From Cephalopachus bancanus (lineage: Eukaryota; Chordata; Mammalia; Primates; Tarsiidae), in NCBI GenBank assembly GCA_027257055.1, contig JAPVLO010000570.1, positions 434,001 through 498,000 of the forward strand: a DNA stretch of 64,000 bases, read 5' to 3'. A program made the translations under genes and the position numbers. Shown here piece after piece: positions 48,291 through 60,291 of this stretch. Numbering within the stretch: position 1 is the stretch's first letter; each line of letters begins with the position of its first letter. Below the pieces are notes generated by a model. The model ran no database searches and was not told the DNA's origin. It worked only from the letters and a program-made list of their open reading frames with translations.

Positions 48291-50639
48291 ATGGGGTTGA
48301 GAAATTTTATGCCACTATTTCTTTACCTATTCGCTTATTGAAGATCAAATGTTTCACCCCATCTTTTTCCTTAGTATCCTCAGCACATGCTCACTGTTCC
48401 CCCTACCCTAGTCTTTCTCATGTCCATTATTAATTCATGTTGCCATGTGCCTAGTTCTAGTCTCACTTCCTTGGATTCTCCTAGTAATTATATTGCCCTG
48501 CCAGGTAATTTTTGCTTTTATTTTTGATACCTCTTTTTGACTTAATGATAAAAAATGTGTAAAAGAGAATTTTTATCAACTGTCTCCAGAATTATCTCGT
48601 TAGGTAGATAGTTCAGTTCTTTACAGAGTTCAGTAGTTGCTTCTCTAACTTCAAAGACAATCTCATTTAGTAGAGTAGTACCTGAGAGCAGCTTTGGATT
48701 AGAGATAGTTTTGTCATACCCCACATAAAAGTGCAACATGGGGCTGTTAAACACAAATATAACAATGTGTTTTTGTAAATAAGAGATGGAACGTCAAATA
48801 CATCATCTAGACAAATACTTAGACTTAAGGTTTTGTTTTAAAAGTTGATACTGTGGATTATTTTTGTAAACATACTGATGTTAGTAATCTTTTTTTTTTT
48901 TTTTTCAAATTAAGCCAGTCTATATTAAACCAGGAATTTGGAGAATAATAATATAAAGGTAGGAAATAAGAAAAGAAGAAAGAAAATACCATTTAGAAAT
49001 GGAATGGCAGAGGTTTCAGTAAAGATATTATAATGTGGTATTTGATGTCCTACTGGAATTTCCATAAGTTTTCAAGGGTAAAATTATATTAATAACCTGG
49101 CCTTCTTTCAAGGATATGTGTATCCCTCTTATCTGCCATAGTATTCTCATGGTAAGAAAACTTCGTTTCACCTGCTCAATCATAGCACAACATTTCAAAT
49201 TGCTTTATTTGCATGAAATTTGTTTAGATGAGATCAGAACTTTAAATAGAGTATTCATAATCAAAAAGAAAAATTTTTTAAAAGTTAAGGTAGAAAAGGT
49301 GTAACTCTACATTCTTTCAAGCACACAATCAATTAATATTTAAAGATTGATACTATTTATCTCATTTTTCCAACTAGAATGTGAATTCTAAATAAAGGAT
49401 CAATGTGTTCTATTGGTTTAAATAACCTACCATATATTATCCACAGTACTATCTGTGGTTACATAAATACATTTCAATAATGTTGTAAATGCTATACTTA
49501 TTCTATACTTAATAAAAGTTACTGGCCACTGGTTCTTGCTATAGTTTTTTTCTAATTTGATCTTGAGGTCTTTCTAAGAAAATGGACAAGCATTAAGGTA
49601 TTTGGTCATGGATATTTAAAGGGTGTCTGTTTAACATCTTCCTCCTGGCTTATAGCCTACTGCCTAAAGTATCTGACTGATGATGACCAAGTATCTTTCT
49701 CATGGGAAACTTTTTTGTACTGGAAAATAGCTTTGTGGCTCTTGTCTGTCCTGTGTCTAGTTATCCCTGCCAATATGAAAGCCCTGAATGGAAAGAAGTT
49801 AGGTTTTATTGAAATGAAATAACAGCAGCAGTGTATTACTTTCAAATCACAGAAAGAAGAGGGAAGCATATCTCAAAGAGTCAACAGAAAGGGGAGAGTT
49901 ATTTAGGATATGCATGCTCAACTAGTGAGTGAGGAACAATAGAAAAATAGCAACGAACTTGTGGGGCAAGCCCTTTGGGGGGATCCAGGCTAACCAAGCA
50001 AGTTTTCTGCAGGGAACTCTAATTAGTCTGTTTAACACAAGCAGGCATGGGTTCTATAGATTCCCACTGTGACTGAGAGCTGGTCATTGTGGCATATCTA
50101 CAGAGACCATGTAGGATGTAGAGGTCAGTAGGGTGAGTAAATCAGGATGTATCTGCCTGTTTCAGAAAGAGATGTTCACCAGGAAGAAATTGTATATGGC
50201 AGTTATCTGGATCAACTACATTAAGGAGCTTAGAGGAGGCTGAGCAATAGAAATTTCATTAAGGGTGACTAAGCTCTGCTTCTGGTATGAAAAAGTTAAA
50301 TTTCTATTCAAATGGATGCCAAGGCAACATAAAACGATAAGAACTCACTACTGTCTTCAATCTGTTTTAGTTTCTAGCTAATTAAAGTATACAAATTATT
50401 CCCATCAATTACAGATACTCACTAGGCAGTGATTTACTTGCATCAAGAGTGATGAATGAGGGCAGAATGGTACAAATCTTTTGGGGGAAGTAGAAAAAAA
50501 TCATTCTCAAGTAAGTGATTTTGATAAGTTTCACCACACCTTAATCTTTCTATGCTCATTTAAAAATCATTGCTATGCTCATTTACTGATATTGTAAAGA
50601 ATAAATTTAAGGTAGCAGACCATCAAATTATTTTATATT
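48291..50639. other. Mostly unassigned A/T-rich DNA
   Basis: About 2.3 kb with a 16-T run at 48,890. I recognise no gene. A minus-strand 70-codon ORF (48,542-48,754) and others lack motifs. 49,640-50,330 is a little richer in G/C and might be an old LTR, but I found no TG...CA ends with a duplication. Confidence 0.35.
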
Positions 50640-50879
50640 CTCTTTTTAAAAAATATTATTTAGTTATAGAGATATGGAGTACAAGCAAGAGTTAACTACA
50701 TAGCTAGGCAGCATGTGGTTAAGTCTGGGCCTCCAACTAGCCCTCACAGCCCCTGGATTGGAACAAGGTACCCTGTCTGCTGTTACATGCCCCTTCCTCT
50801 CTCCCTCCCTCCCTTGGCAGTGTGCAATGACTGCCGATCCCTCCCTGGTTCTATTGTGAGAAATGTTCAAGTCTAACTT

Positions 50880-53800
50880 ATGAGTAAAAATATATGGTAT
50901 TCAGCTCTTTGCTTCTGTGATAGATCACTAAGTATGATGGTCTCCAACTCCATCAAATTTGCTGTAAAGTCCATGATTTTGTTAATGGTACACATACATA
51001 CCCCATTAGGTATATGTACCACATTTTCTTTATCCAGTCCACTTTCTATGCTCAATAGAGTCAGGTCCGAGTTTTTGCTATTGGGAATAATGTGGCTGTA
51101 AACATACGTGTTCAGGTTTATTTTTGGTAGAAAGATTTATGTTCCTCTGGGTATATTCCCGGAAGAAAAATTGGTGGATTTTATAGAAGGTCAATTTCTC
51201 GTTCTTTAGGGGATCACCATACTGCTGCCCATAGAGGTTGAACTAGCTTTAACTTCCACAAACAGTGTAGAAGCATTTCCTTTTCTCTGCACCTGCATCA
51301 GCAACTGTTGTTCCTTGATTTATTAATGACGACCATCCTTACCGAAGTTAGGTGGTATCTCATTGTAGTTTTGTTTTACATTTCTCTGACAATTACTGAG
51401 ACTGAGGATTTTTTTTCCATGTATCTGTTTGCTGCTTCTATATATTCTTTTAAAAAGTATCTATTCATGTCCTTTGTCCATTTTTTAATAGGGCTCTTTG
51501 CTTTTTTTATTTCAGTTTGTTTTTATTCCTTGTAGATCCTGGATGTTAGGCATTTGTCAGATTCATAGTTAACAAATATTTTTCCCCATTCTGTGGGTTC
51601 TTTCTCTACTGTCTTAATGGTTTATTTTGCATTTCAAAAGCTTTTAAGTTTAGTGAGTTCCCTCTTGTTTATCTTAGCTTTTATGGCATTCACTTTTGGG
51701 CACTTGGTCAAGAATGTGTTGCCTACTCTAATGTGCATAAGGATGCTTTCTATGTTTTCTTCTAGAATTCTTATAGTTTGGAGTTCTACGTTTAGGTCTT
51801 TGATCTATTTTGAGTGGATTTTTGTATATGGTGATAGGTAGTGTTCCATTTTCATTCTTCTGCATATCGACAGCCAGTGTTCTTGCACCATTTGCTAAAT
51901 ATGTTCTTCTTTCGCCAGTGATGGTTATTGGTGGCTTTGCCAAAGACAAGTTGGTTGAAAGATCATGCTCTTGCTTCTGGAATGTATGCCTTATTCCATT
52001 TGTTTATGTAGTGATTTTTGTACCAATACCAGGCTGTTTTAGTTATGGTAGCCTTGCAATAAAATTTGAAGTCTGGAAGTGTGATACCTCCTGCCTTTGT
52101 TCCTGTTTCTGATGATTGTTTTGGCCATTTGTGCTCTTTTCTTTTTCCATATGAATTTATATATTGTTTCCAGGTTTGAGAAAAATGATTTCAGTAATTT
52201 GAGGGGTATTACATTGATGATGTAGTTTCTCTTTCTTTCTATGCAAAGTTACTTGGATAGGATAGTCATCTTGACTATATTTATTCTTTCAATCCATGAG
52301 CATGGAATGTTTCTCCATTTGTTTGTGTCTTTTTTTTATTTCCTTGAATGGTTTTTTGTAGTTCTCATTGTAAATGTTAGCTGGATGCCAAGGTATTTCA
52401 TTTTTGCGACTATTATGAATGGGATTGTGCTTTTATTTGGTTCATTGTCTGCTTGTTGCTGGTGTATAGAAATGGAACTGTCTTTTGTGTGTTGTTTTTG
52501 GACCCTGAAACATCACCAAAGTCATTTATCAGTGTGAGGAAGCTTTTAACAGAATCCCTTGGGTTTTCAAGGTATAGAATTATGTCCTCTACAAAGTAAC
52601 TTAACTTCCTCTTATCTTATTTGGATACCCTTGATTTTCTTCTCTTGACTGATTGCTCTGGAAAGAACTTCCAGCACTATGTTGAACAGGATGGATAAGA
52701 ATGGACATCCTTGCCTTGTTTCCATTCTTAGAGGAAACACTTTCAGCTCTTGCTCATTGAACAAAATGTTAGCTGTGAGATTATTATAGATGGTTCTTGC
52801 TGTTTTGGGGAATGCTACTTCTATGCCTAGGTGTTCAAGGTTTTCATTTTTTTTTTACCAAAAAGGGATGTTGGATTTTGTCAAATGACTTTTTCTGCAT
52901 CAAATGATATAATCAGTAGCTCTTGCTTTTACTTCTGTTAATGTATTGATTATGTTTATGCACTTGTGAATGTTGAAACAGTCCTGTATTCCAGGAATGA
53001 ATCCAACTTGGTCACACGTATAATCCTTGAGATGTGTTGTTGGATCCAATTTGCTAAAATCTTGATGAGAATTTTTGTATCTATGTTCATCAAGGAGATT
53101 GGTCTGTAATTTCCTTTCCTTGTTGGGCCTATGGCAAATTTGAACATCAGTGTGATGGTAACTTCATAAAATGATTTGGGGGAATTTCATTTTTTTTGAT
53201 TGTCTGTAATACTTTTGATATGATTGGTATTAGCTTCTCCTTGTATGTCTTGTAGAATTCAGCTGGAAAGCCATCTAGTCAGATTTATTTTGTTGGGTAG
53301 ATTTTTTATGATGGAGTCGATTTTCTGTATTGCTATTGGTCTGTTTAGGATTTCAATTTCTTCTTGTTTCAACTTTAGGAGGACGTATAATGTCAGAAAG
53401 TCCTCAATTTCCTTCATGTTTTCAAGTTTAATTACAAACAGAAGGGAAGGTCATAGTAATTTCTGATAATCTTTTGAATTTCTTTGGGATCGGTTGTGAA
53501 TTTGCCTTTGCATATCTAATTGTGTTTATTTAGACTTCTTTTCATATTTTTAAGTCAACCTGGCCAGGGGTCCATCAAACTTATTTATCATTTCAAAAAA
53601 AACAAAACAAAATAGCTTTTTGTCTTGTTGATTTTTTCTATGACATTTTTGTCTTCTATATCCTGCAGGTGGGACTTTATCTTTGTAATCTGATTTCTTC
53701 TGTTGAAGTTAGGATTTTTGTGATTTTGCCTTTTTAGCTCCCTTTGGTGTGATGTTAGTCAGTTTACTTATGATCTTTCTGTTTTCTGTATGTGTACAAT

Positions 53801-55000
53801 ACTGTGAATTTTTCTCCTAACAGTGCTTTCATGCCATCCTAGAGATTCTGATAAGATGTGCCTTTATTTTCATTTGTTTCCAGGAGTCTTTCAATTCTGT
53901 ATTGATTTTTTGTGTTGACCTAGAAGTAATTCAACAGCATGTGTTTTAGTGTCCATGTCTTTGTGTTTTGGGGGAATCTTTTTTTTTTTTTTTTTTTTTT
54001 TGAGTTAGAGTCTCACTCTGTCACCCAGACTGGAGTGCAGTGGCCGCTCCTGGCTACCGCAGCCTCGCCTGCTGGGCTCCGGCAATCCTTCCGCCTCAGC
54101 CTTCCCAGTAGCCGGAATTACAGGCATGCACTACCACGCCTGGCTGATTTTTTTATTTATTGTAGAGATGAGGTCTCGCTGCCCAGGCGGGTCTCGAACC
54201 TGCGGGCTCAGGCAATCCACTCACCTCAGCCTCCCAAAGGCGTAGGATTACAGGCTGAGCCACCGAGCCTGGTTAGGGGGGAATCTTGATGGTGGCAATA
54301 TTTATTTTTGTACCATTGTAATCTGAGAAGACCCATGGTATTATTTAAATCTTTTGGAATTTGCTATATTTGATTCGTACCCAAGAATGTGATCAGTCTT
54401 GAAGTATGTTCCATGTGCTGATTAGTAGAATATATATTTTGTAGTTGTTGGGTGGAGTGTTCTATAAATGTCTATTAAGTCTATTTGGTCAAGCATCAAG
54501 TTGAGGTTCTGGATTTCTCTTTTGATTTTTTGTATCAAAGAGCTATCTAGAGCTGTTAGTGGGATACTTAAGGCTCCAGCTATGATTGTTTGAGAGTCAG
54601 TGTTCTCTCTTAGCTAACTCCATAATTGATTTATAAAACCTGATGCTCTTGTGTCAGGTGCATATATTTTAAAAATAGATATTTCTTGCTAGTAGATTGA
54701 GCCTTTTATCATTATGCCGTGCTCTTCTGTATCTTTTATAACTTTTGATGGCTTGAAGTCAGCTTTGTCTGATATTAGAATAACTAATCTTGCCTTCTTC
54801 ATTTTCCATTTGCCTGAAAGTTGATTTTGCAGCCTCTGGCTTTAAGTCTGTGGGTCTACTTTGCAGTGAGATGAGTTTCCTGGAGGCAGCACTTTGTTGC
54901 ATCATGCTTTTTTTAAAGTCTAATTTGTCACTCTTAGGTGGTGGCTTTGTTCTTTTATAAACTTTTCTATTTATATGTGTGCATTTCATCTTTCTTGGTT
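50880..55000 (-). pseudogene. L1 ORF2, broken, minus strand
   Basis: EN words near 54,880 (reading around the CLQETHLTA position, with stops) and RT words ([20 protein letters not shown] at 53,090). The catalytic box near 52,585 reads LFVEDIILY, so the first of the two aspartates has become glutamate. The C-terminal part is at 50,873-51,055 (AEYHIFLLIS). An Alu interrupts it at 53,981-54,276. Confidence 0.78.
53981..54276 (-). repeat. Alu SINE, minus strand, nested in L1
   Basis: A complete reversed dimer with a long T start. The target duplication GGGGGAATCTT is at 53,970-53,980 and 54,277-54,287, in the L1 ORF2. Confidence 0.95.
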
Positions 55001-55079
55001 CTCTCTAGGTTCTGTTAACTTTGTATTTATTTTGTTTTGTGCTGGGCATGGTTTGTCTTTCTTTCTTTCCATGTTCAAG

Positions 55080-55983
55080 AGCATCTTAAGCATCTCCTGA
55101 AGGGCTGGCCTGGAGCTAGCACATTTTTCTTAGGGATTGGATATCTGTTAAGGTTTTTAATTCCCCATCACTTTTGAAACTTAGCTTGGTAGAGTAGAAG
55201 ATTATTGGATGGAATTGCTTATCTTTAAGAATGTCAAAAATTGAACTCCAGTCTCTTGTGGCTTGTTGCTTTTCTTCAGATATGTCTGGAATGATTCTGA
55301 TGAGTTTTCCTCAATAGGTAGTCTGACCTTTCTCTTGCTGCTTTAGGATTTTTTTCTTTCATGCTTACTTCATGTAGGCAGATTATTATGTGTCTAGTGG
55401 TTGGTCTTCTCATGTGATGTCTTGTAGGGGGGTCTCTGAAGCTTTTGTTTTAGAATATTCACTTATTGGATGATATAAGGAAAGTTTTCTTAAATGTCCT
55501 TATGGAATGCTTGTTCCAAGGTGTTTTCCATTTCCCATTCCATTTCATGAATACTAGTCAGCATAGGTTTGGTTTCTTATCTTTTGGAGGTTCTGATCTT
55601 TCCTTCTGAGATTTTTTTCCTATGGTTTAATAAATGGGTTTAGTTACATATTTTGTTCTTCAAGCTCTGAGATCCTTTCCTCAGGTTGATTGATTTTGCA
55701 CCCTATGCTTGTTACCTTGTTATGGATTTGATGAATAAAGTTCTATATTTCCATTTTTTCAGAATAGGCTTTTTTGAAATTGGCCAACTATGCTATAATT
55801 TAATTTAGTTTTACTTCTTGTTTCTTTTCATTTTTGCCATCTGGTCTCTGATTTCTGTGGCTGTCAACTGGGCAGATCATTCTGGGAGGTTTGCATTGTT
55901 TGTGTTCTGATATCTTGTTTTTTGGATGCTTTTGCTTTAGGACTCTTAGGGTTGCCTCTGTTTTTCCATTAATTTTTCCTCAT
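55080..55983 (-). pseudogene. L1 ORF1, broken, minus strand
   Basis: The ATG of the start MRKN... type lies at 55,983 on the minus strand. The MRRPTTRHI-type RRM landmark lies near 55,415. Several stops. Coiled-coil region around 55,650-55,780. Confidence 0.65.
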
Positions 55984-57315
55984 TTGTGATAGGTCTCTTT
56001 TTCTTCTCTATAATTCTATCACTCAATGAAAGAGGGAAAAAACGTTCACTTCTGCTGCTTACTTCTCTCTGTGGCAGAATACTGTAATTGCAGGTTCTGT
56101 CTCCCTCTGCTAAACTAGTTAGATAAGTTTTCAGCCCCAGTTGTGCTGACAGGAGGTGAATGGACTCATCTTAGAATCACTCACCCCTCTCCTTCACCAA
56201 ACAGAGCCTTCAACTCTGTCTCAGCCTGGAAAGGGGTGGGATGCCTGGAATCACACACCTACCATTACTTTATGACCTCTGTGAGTACAAAGGGACCACT
56301 GCTGAGTATAGGGTGTGTTGGCCCCTGGGTCTCTACTGTCTGCTCTGCTTGGCACAAGAGGCTCCAGTCTGCTTTTCCACTAGCTACTGATGGTAGGCGT
56401 GTCAGCCAGGTTCATTCTGCAGGTGATTATCTTCCTTCTTGTTAGGGGGTCATCACAGCAGAGGCAGACAGTCAAGTCCCATTCCCAGTTTCACTTGAGC
56501 TCTTGTTGCCCCTCACTGTGTCCTGATCAAAGCTCCTCCCATGTGAGACTGATAGCTTATGCACAGCTAGAAGGTGAACTGTGTTGAAATGTCTTAGAAT
56601 CATTCAACCATCTCCTTCACCAAGCAGAGATTCAATTTGTCTGAGGATGGAACAAAGCATGGTGTCTGGTGCCTGGAATCCTACTCCTGCCATTGCTTTC
56701 TGATCTTTATGTGTACAAAAAGATCTTTTCTGGGTGCACAGTGTACCAGTTACTGAGTCCCTAGTCTTTGCCCTTCCAGCAAGAGATGTCCCCGTTTGCC
56801 TCTTCATTAGTTGCCAGTGGTGGACATGCCAGCCAGAGTCACTCTGCAGATGGTTTATTTCCTGCCAGACTTGGAACAGGTAGCCATGGGAGCAGCTGAC
56901 AAGTGGGTCCTGTTTCCCATTTCACTTGGATTCCAGTTGCTTTCTGCTCTTTATCAACCAAAGCTCCTTTGCATGGGACTGGCAGCTTGTGCACACCTGG
57001 GAGGGTGTGAACTGATTCAAAGTGTCTTAGAATCACTCACACTTCTCCTTCACTGAGTAGATCTTCTGACTTTGTTCGAGCCCAAAACAGGGCAGGGGGT
57101 GGGGAACCTGAAGTCTCATGTCTGTCATTGTTTTCTGGTCTCTGTGTGCTCAAACAGACCTGCACTGCACTGCACCCAGTGCAGGACTGCAAAAGTGTTC
57201 AGAGTGTCTCCATGAATTAACATCTGTACCCCTACTCTCTGTCTTGCTAGTTGAGAGATGCACCAGTCTACTGCTCCACAGTGGTTGTCTTGGATTCTTA
57301 TTTTACAGCTTTAAC
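55984..57315 (-). promoter_or_regulatory. Tandem-monomer 5' UTR of the L1
   Basis: TCTTAGAATCA(C/T)TCA followed by CTCCTTCAC recurs at 56,169, 56,592 and 57,025 (steps of 423 and 433 bp). Surrounding words recur too: GGACTGGCAGCTTGTGCACA-type sequence before each anchor, and CCAGCAAGAGATG / TGCCAGCCAGAG(T)-type sequence after. The copy furthest upstream in L1 orientation is cut at about 57,315. Monomeric promoters are well known from mouse L1 but are not the usual form in primates. Confidence 0.7.
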
Positions 57316-57694
57316 ACATTAAGCTGAAGACTTAAAACAAATCAGAGTAGTTCAAATTATAATTTAAGTAAATACCTAAGCTGAAGAAGAAGGTAGTCAT
57401 CTAAAGGAAATTAAGAACAGCAGATTTTATCTTGGGTCTGAAACAGGGCTTTGTGAATCTGTAATTGTGGTTGGCAATCATATCCAAGATTAGTAGCAGG
57501 GAGTTTAAGTTCAGGTTAGGCTGTTAGGCAACTGTAGTAGTTTGGTGCAAAGCCAGAAAAATAAGAATAAAGGTACAGACAGGAGAAGTTGACAGAGATC
57601 AAGAGGGAAACATGCTCCCAATATAGTCATAGGGGTTGTGAGGAGATAGAAAAAACTGAAATAGCAAAGAGAACTGAAATTTAAATTGGCATTC
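57316..57694. other. No feature recognised
   Basis: Short non-repeat-looking stretch between two L1s; no gene. Confidence 0.35.
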
Positions 57695-57708
57695 AGAAAG
57701 ACTTACCA

Positions 57709-59826
57709 GTAGGGGGATTGCGGGGTCATGTGGGAGGTCAATATTTAGAGCTTTCAGGAATCGCCGTACTGTTTTCCACAGAGGTTGCACTAATTTGCAC
57801 TCCCACCAACAGTGTAGGAGTGTTACCTTTTTGCCACACCCTCTCCAGCAACTGTTATTTTTTGAGTTATTGATAGTGGCCATTCTGACTGGAGTTAGGT
57901 GGTATCTCAGTGTGGTTTTGATTTGCATCTCCCTGATGATTAGTGAGGTTGAACATTTCTTCATGTGTCTGTTGACTGCTCGGATGTCTTCCGTTGAGAA
58001 GTGTCTGTTCATATCTTTTGCCCATTTTATAATGGGGTTGTTTGTTTTTTTCTTTTCAGCACGTTTGAGTTCCTTGTAGATCCAAGACGTTAAGCCTTTG
58101 TCGGACATGGAGTTGGCAAATACTTTTTCCCAGTCTGTGGGCTGTCTCCCTGCTCTCCTGATGGTTTCTTTGGCTTTGCAGGAGCTTGTCAGTTTAATGA
58201 GGTCCTACTTGTCTATCTTCTCTCTTATGGCCTGTGCGTTTTGGGTTTTGTTCAGGAATTGGATGCCAGTTCCAATTTCCATGAGGGTATGTCCTTAGTT
58301 TTCTTAGGTTCTTATGGTTTGAGGTTTTACATTTAGGTTTCTGATCCATTTGGAGTTAATTTTTGTGTATGGGGATAGATAGGGGTCCTGTTTCAATGTT
58401 CTGCATGTGGTCAGCCAGTTTTCCCAGCACCATTTACTGTATAGGTTCTCCTCTCCCCAGTGGTAGGTGGTTGAGGCTTTGTCAAAGATGAGTTGGTTGA
58501 GAAATTGAGGTTTTGCTTCTGGAATCTCAATTCTATTCCATTGGTCTATATGCCTGTTCCTGTACCAATACCAAGCTGTTTTGATTATTGTAGCTTTATA
58601 GTAAAGTTTGAAGTCTGGTAATGTGATACCACCTGCTTTGTTTTTTTTTGCTGAGGATTGTTCTGGCTATTCTTGGTCTTTTGTGTTTCCATATTTATTC
58701 CTGTGTTGTTTTTTCTAGGTCTGAGAAGAATGTTGCTGGTAATTTGATGGGTATTGCATTAAATCTGTAGATTGCCTTAGGTAGGATGGGCATCTTCACA
58801 ATGTTGATTCTTCCAATCCATGAGCATGGGATAATTTTCCATTTGTTTGTGTCATCTTTGATTTCTTTGAGCAGTGTTTTATAGTTTTCATTGTAAAGGT
58901 CTTTCACGTTTCTGGTTAGGAAGATGCCAAGGTATTTGTGTGTGTGTGTGTGTGGCTATTGTGAATGGAATTGTGCTTTTTATTTGGGTTTCTGCTTGTT
59001 TATTATTGGTGTAAAGAAACTCAAATCACTCTATAAAAAAGATACCTGCATACGTATGTTTATTACAGCATTGTTCACAATAGCAAGAACCTGGAAGCAA
59101 CCATGCTGTCCATCAAAAGAGGACTGGATTAAAAAAATGTGGTACATATACACAATGGAATACTATGCAGCCATAATAAAGAACAAAATCATGAATCTCA
59201 CAGCAACCTGGATGGAACTAGAGTCTATAATACTGAGTGACCTCTCACAGAAACAAAGATATGTGTATCACATGTACTCACTCATATAGTGGACCTTGAA
59301 CATCCAATGTATAAGAAAATGACTCAGCCGGGCTCGGTGGCTCAGCCTGTAATCCCGCGCCTTTGGGAGGCTGAGGTGAGTGAATTGCCTGAGCCTGCGG
59401 GTTCGAGACCCGCCTGGGCAGCGAGACCTCATCTCTACAATAAATAAAAAAAAATCAGCTGGGCGTGGTGGCGCATGCCTGTAATTCCGGCTTCTGGGAA
59501 GGCTGAGGCGGAAGGATCGCCGGAGCCCAGCAGGTCGAGGCTGCGGTGGCCGGGAGCGGCCACTGCACTCCAGTGTGGGCGACAGAGTGAGACTCCAACT
59601 CAAAAAAAAAAAAAAAAAAACAAAAAAAAAGAAAATGACTGATAGTGGTGGGACACTATGGGGGGGAGGGGAAAGGAGATGGGATTAATGGTAGTCAATA
59701 TCTGTCTGGGGACGGGGAGACACCTCTTATCAACAAGGGTGCCTGAATGAAGCATATTTTTATACCTAACCCTTAATTTTCCCCCACAATATCATAATAA
59801 AACTATTGATCATATAAAAAAAAGAA
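57709..59826 (+). mobile_element. Twin-primed young L1 with nested Alu
   Basis: 57,709 to about 59,013 is L1 ORF2 in minus orientation. From about 59,014 the ORF2 end and 3' UTR run forward to the A-rich tail at 59,826. A perfect 14-bp target duplication AGAAAGACTTACCA flanks the whole (57,695-57,708 and 59,827-59,840). The two halves meet at nearly adjacent positions of the element, as expected for twin priming. Divergence is low: the minus-strand ORF at 57,599-58,108 keeps about 130 ORF2 codons in frame. A (TG)n run lies at 58,937-58,954. Confidence 0.92.
59325..59628 (+). repeat. Alu SINE, plus strand, nested in L1 3' UTR
   Basis: Very close to the subtype consensus, with intact CpGs. The 12-bp target duplication AAGAAAATGACT is at 59,313-59,324 and 59,629-59,640. 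It is younger than its already young L1 host. Confidence 0.95.
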
Positions 59827-59840
59827 AGAAAGACTTACCA

Positions 59841-60291
59841 CTTAGTGAGCTGAGAAGAATGAGAAAGCTAATTCTGATAATGTCATGTACCAAATGCACT
59901 AACCAGTCACAGGAGAAAATATATCTTTCCTAAATTTGGTTCACTAGTCCAAGAGAAGGTTTAGACTGCCTGTAGAAAGTTGGATTATCATGTTGCATGT
60001 AGAGTGATGATTGATTACAATATTTAACTTTTCTTCTTCCTTGAATTAACTGACTAAAGATTTGCTTTCTTTGACACACATTTCCATATTTATGCCAACT
60101 CTGTGAGGTGCATAAGACCCATGCATTTGTCATTAGTATGAGCTCTTTAATTTTTCCACTTCCTACCCATTTTTGTTTAAAAAGATCAAATCATAATTAG
60201 AAATTCAAACAACTTTACAAAGAAAGCAAAGCTTCCCAAACTGCACCAAATATATGTCTGACAACTAATATATGAGTCAGAATCTGGTATA
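59841..60291. other. No feature recognised
   Basis: A/T-rich sequence between the L1 and the mariner; no gene. Confidence 0.35.

Larger units (their letters stand above)
50640..57315 (-). mobile_element. L1: Near full-length L1, minus strand, with nested Alu
   Basis: Reading right to left: a 5' UTR made of tandem monomers (57,315-55,984), ORF1 (55,983-about 55,080), ORF2 (about 55,000-50,880) and a 3' UTR to 50,640. Total is about 6.7 kb including one nested Alu at 53,981. Divergence is higher than in the L1 at 57.7-59.8 kb and both ORFs are broken. Confidence 0.8.

Noticed and set aside
48542..48754. 70-codon minus-strand ORF with protein-like composition
   Set aside because: No known motif, no splice sites in fitting positions, and no neighbouring exon; length is within chance.
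49640..50330. Possible old LTR
   Set aside because: No TG...CA pair with a matching 4-6-bp duplication could be found, and no family words were recognised.
56143..56445. 100-codon ORF in G/C-richer sequence
   Set aside because: Falls within the tandem L1 promoter monomers; the frame is not kept in the other monomers.
57795..58079. 94-codon hydrophobic plus-strand ORF
   Set aside because: Antisense of L1 ORF2 in the inverted half of the twin-primed L1.
59268..59603. 111-codon minus-strand ORF with Pro/Arg/Ser
   Set aside because: Reversed Alu translation; the same peptide pattern appears in the other Alus.
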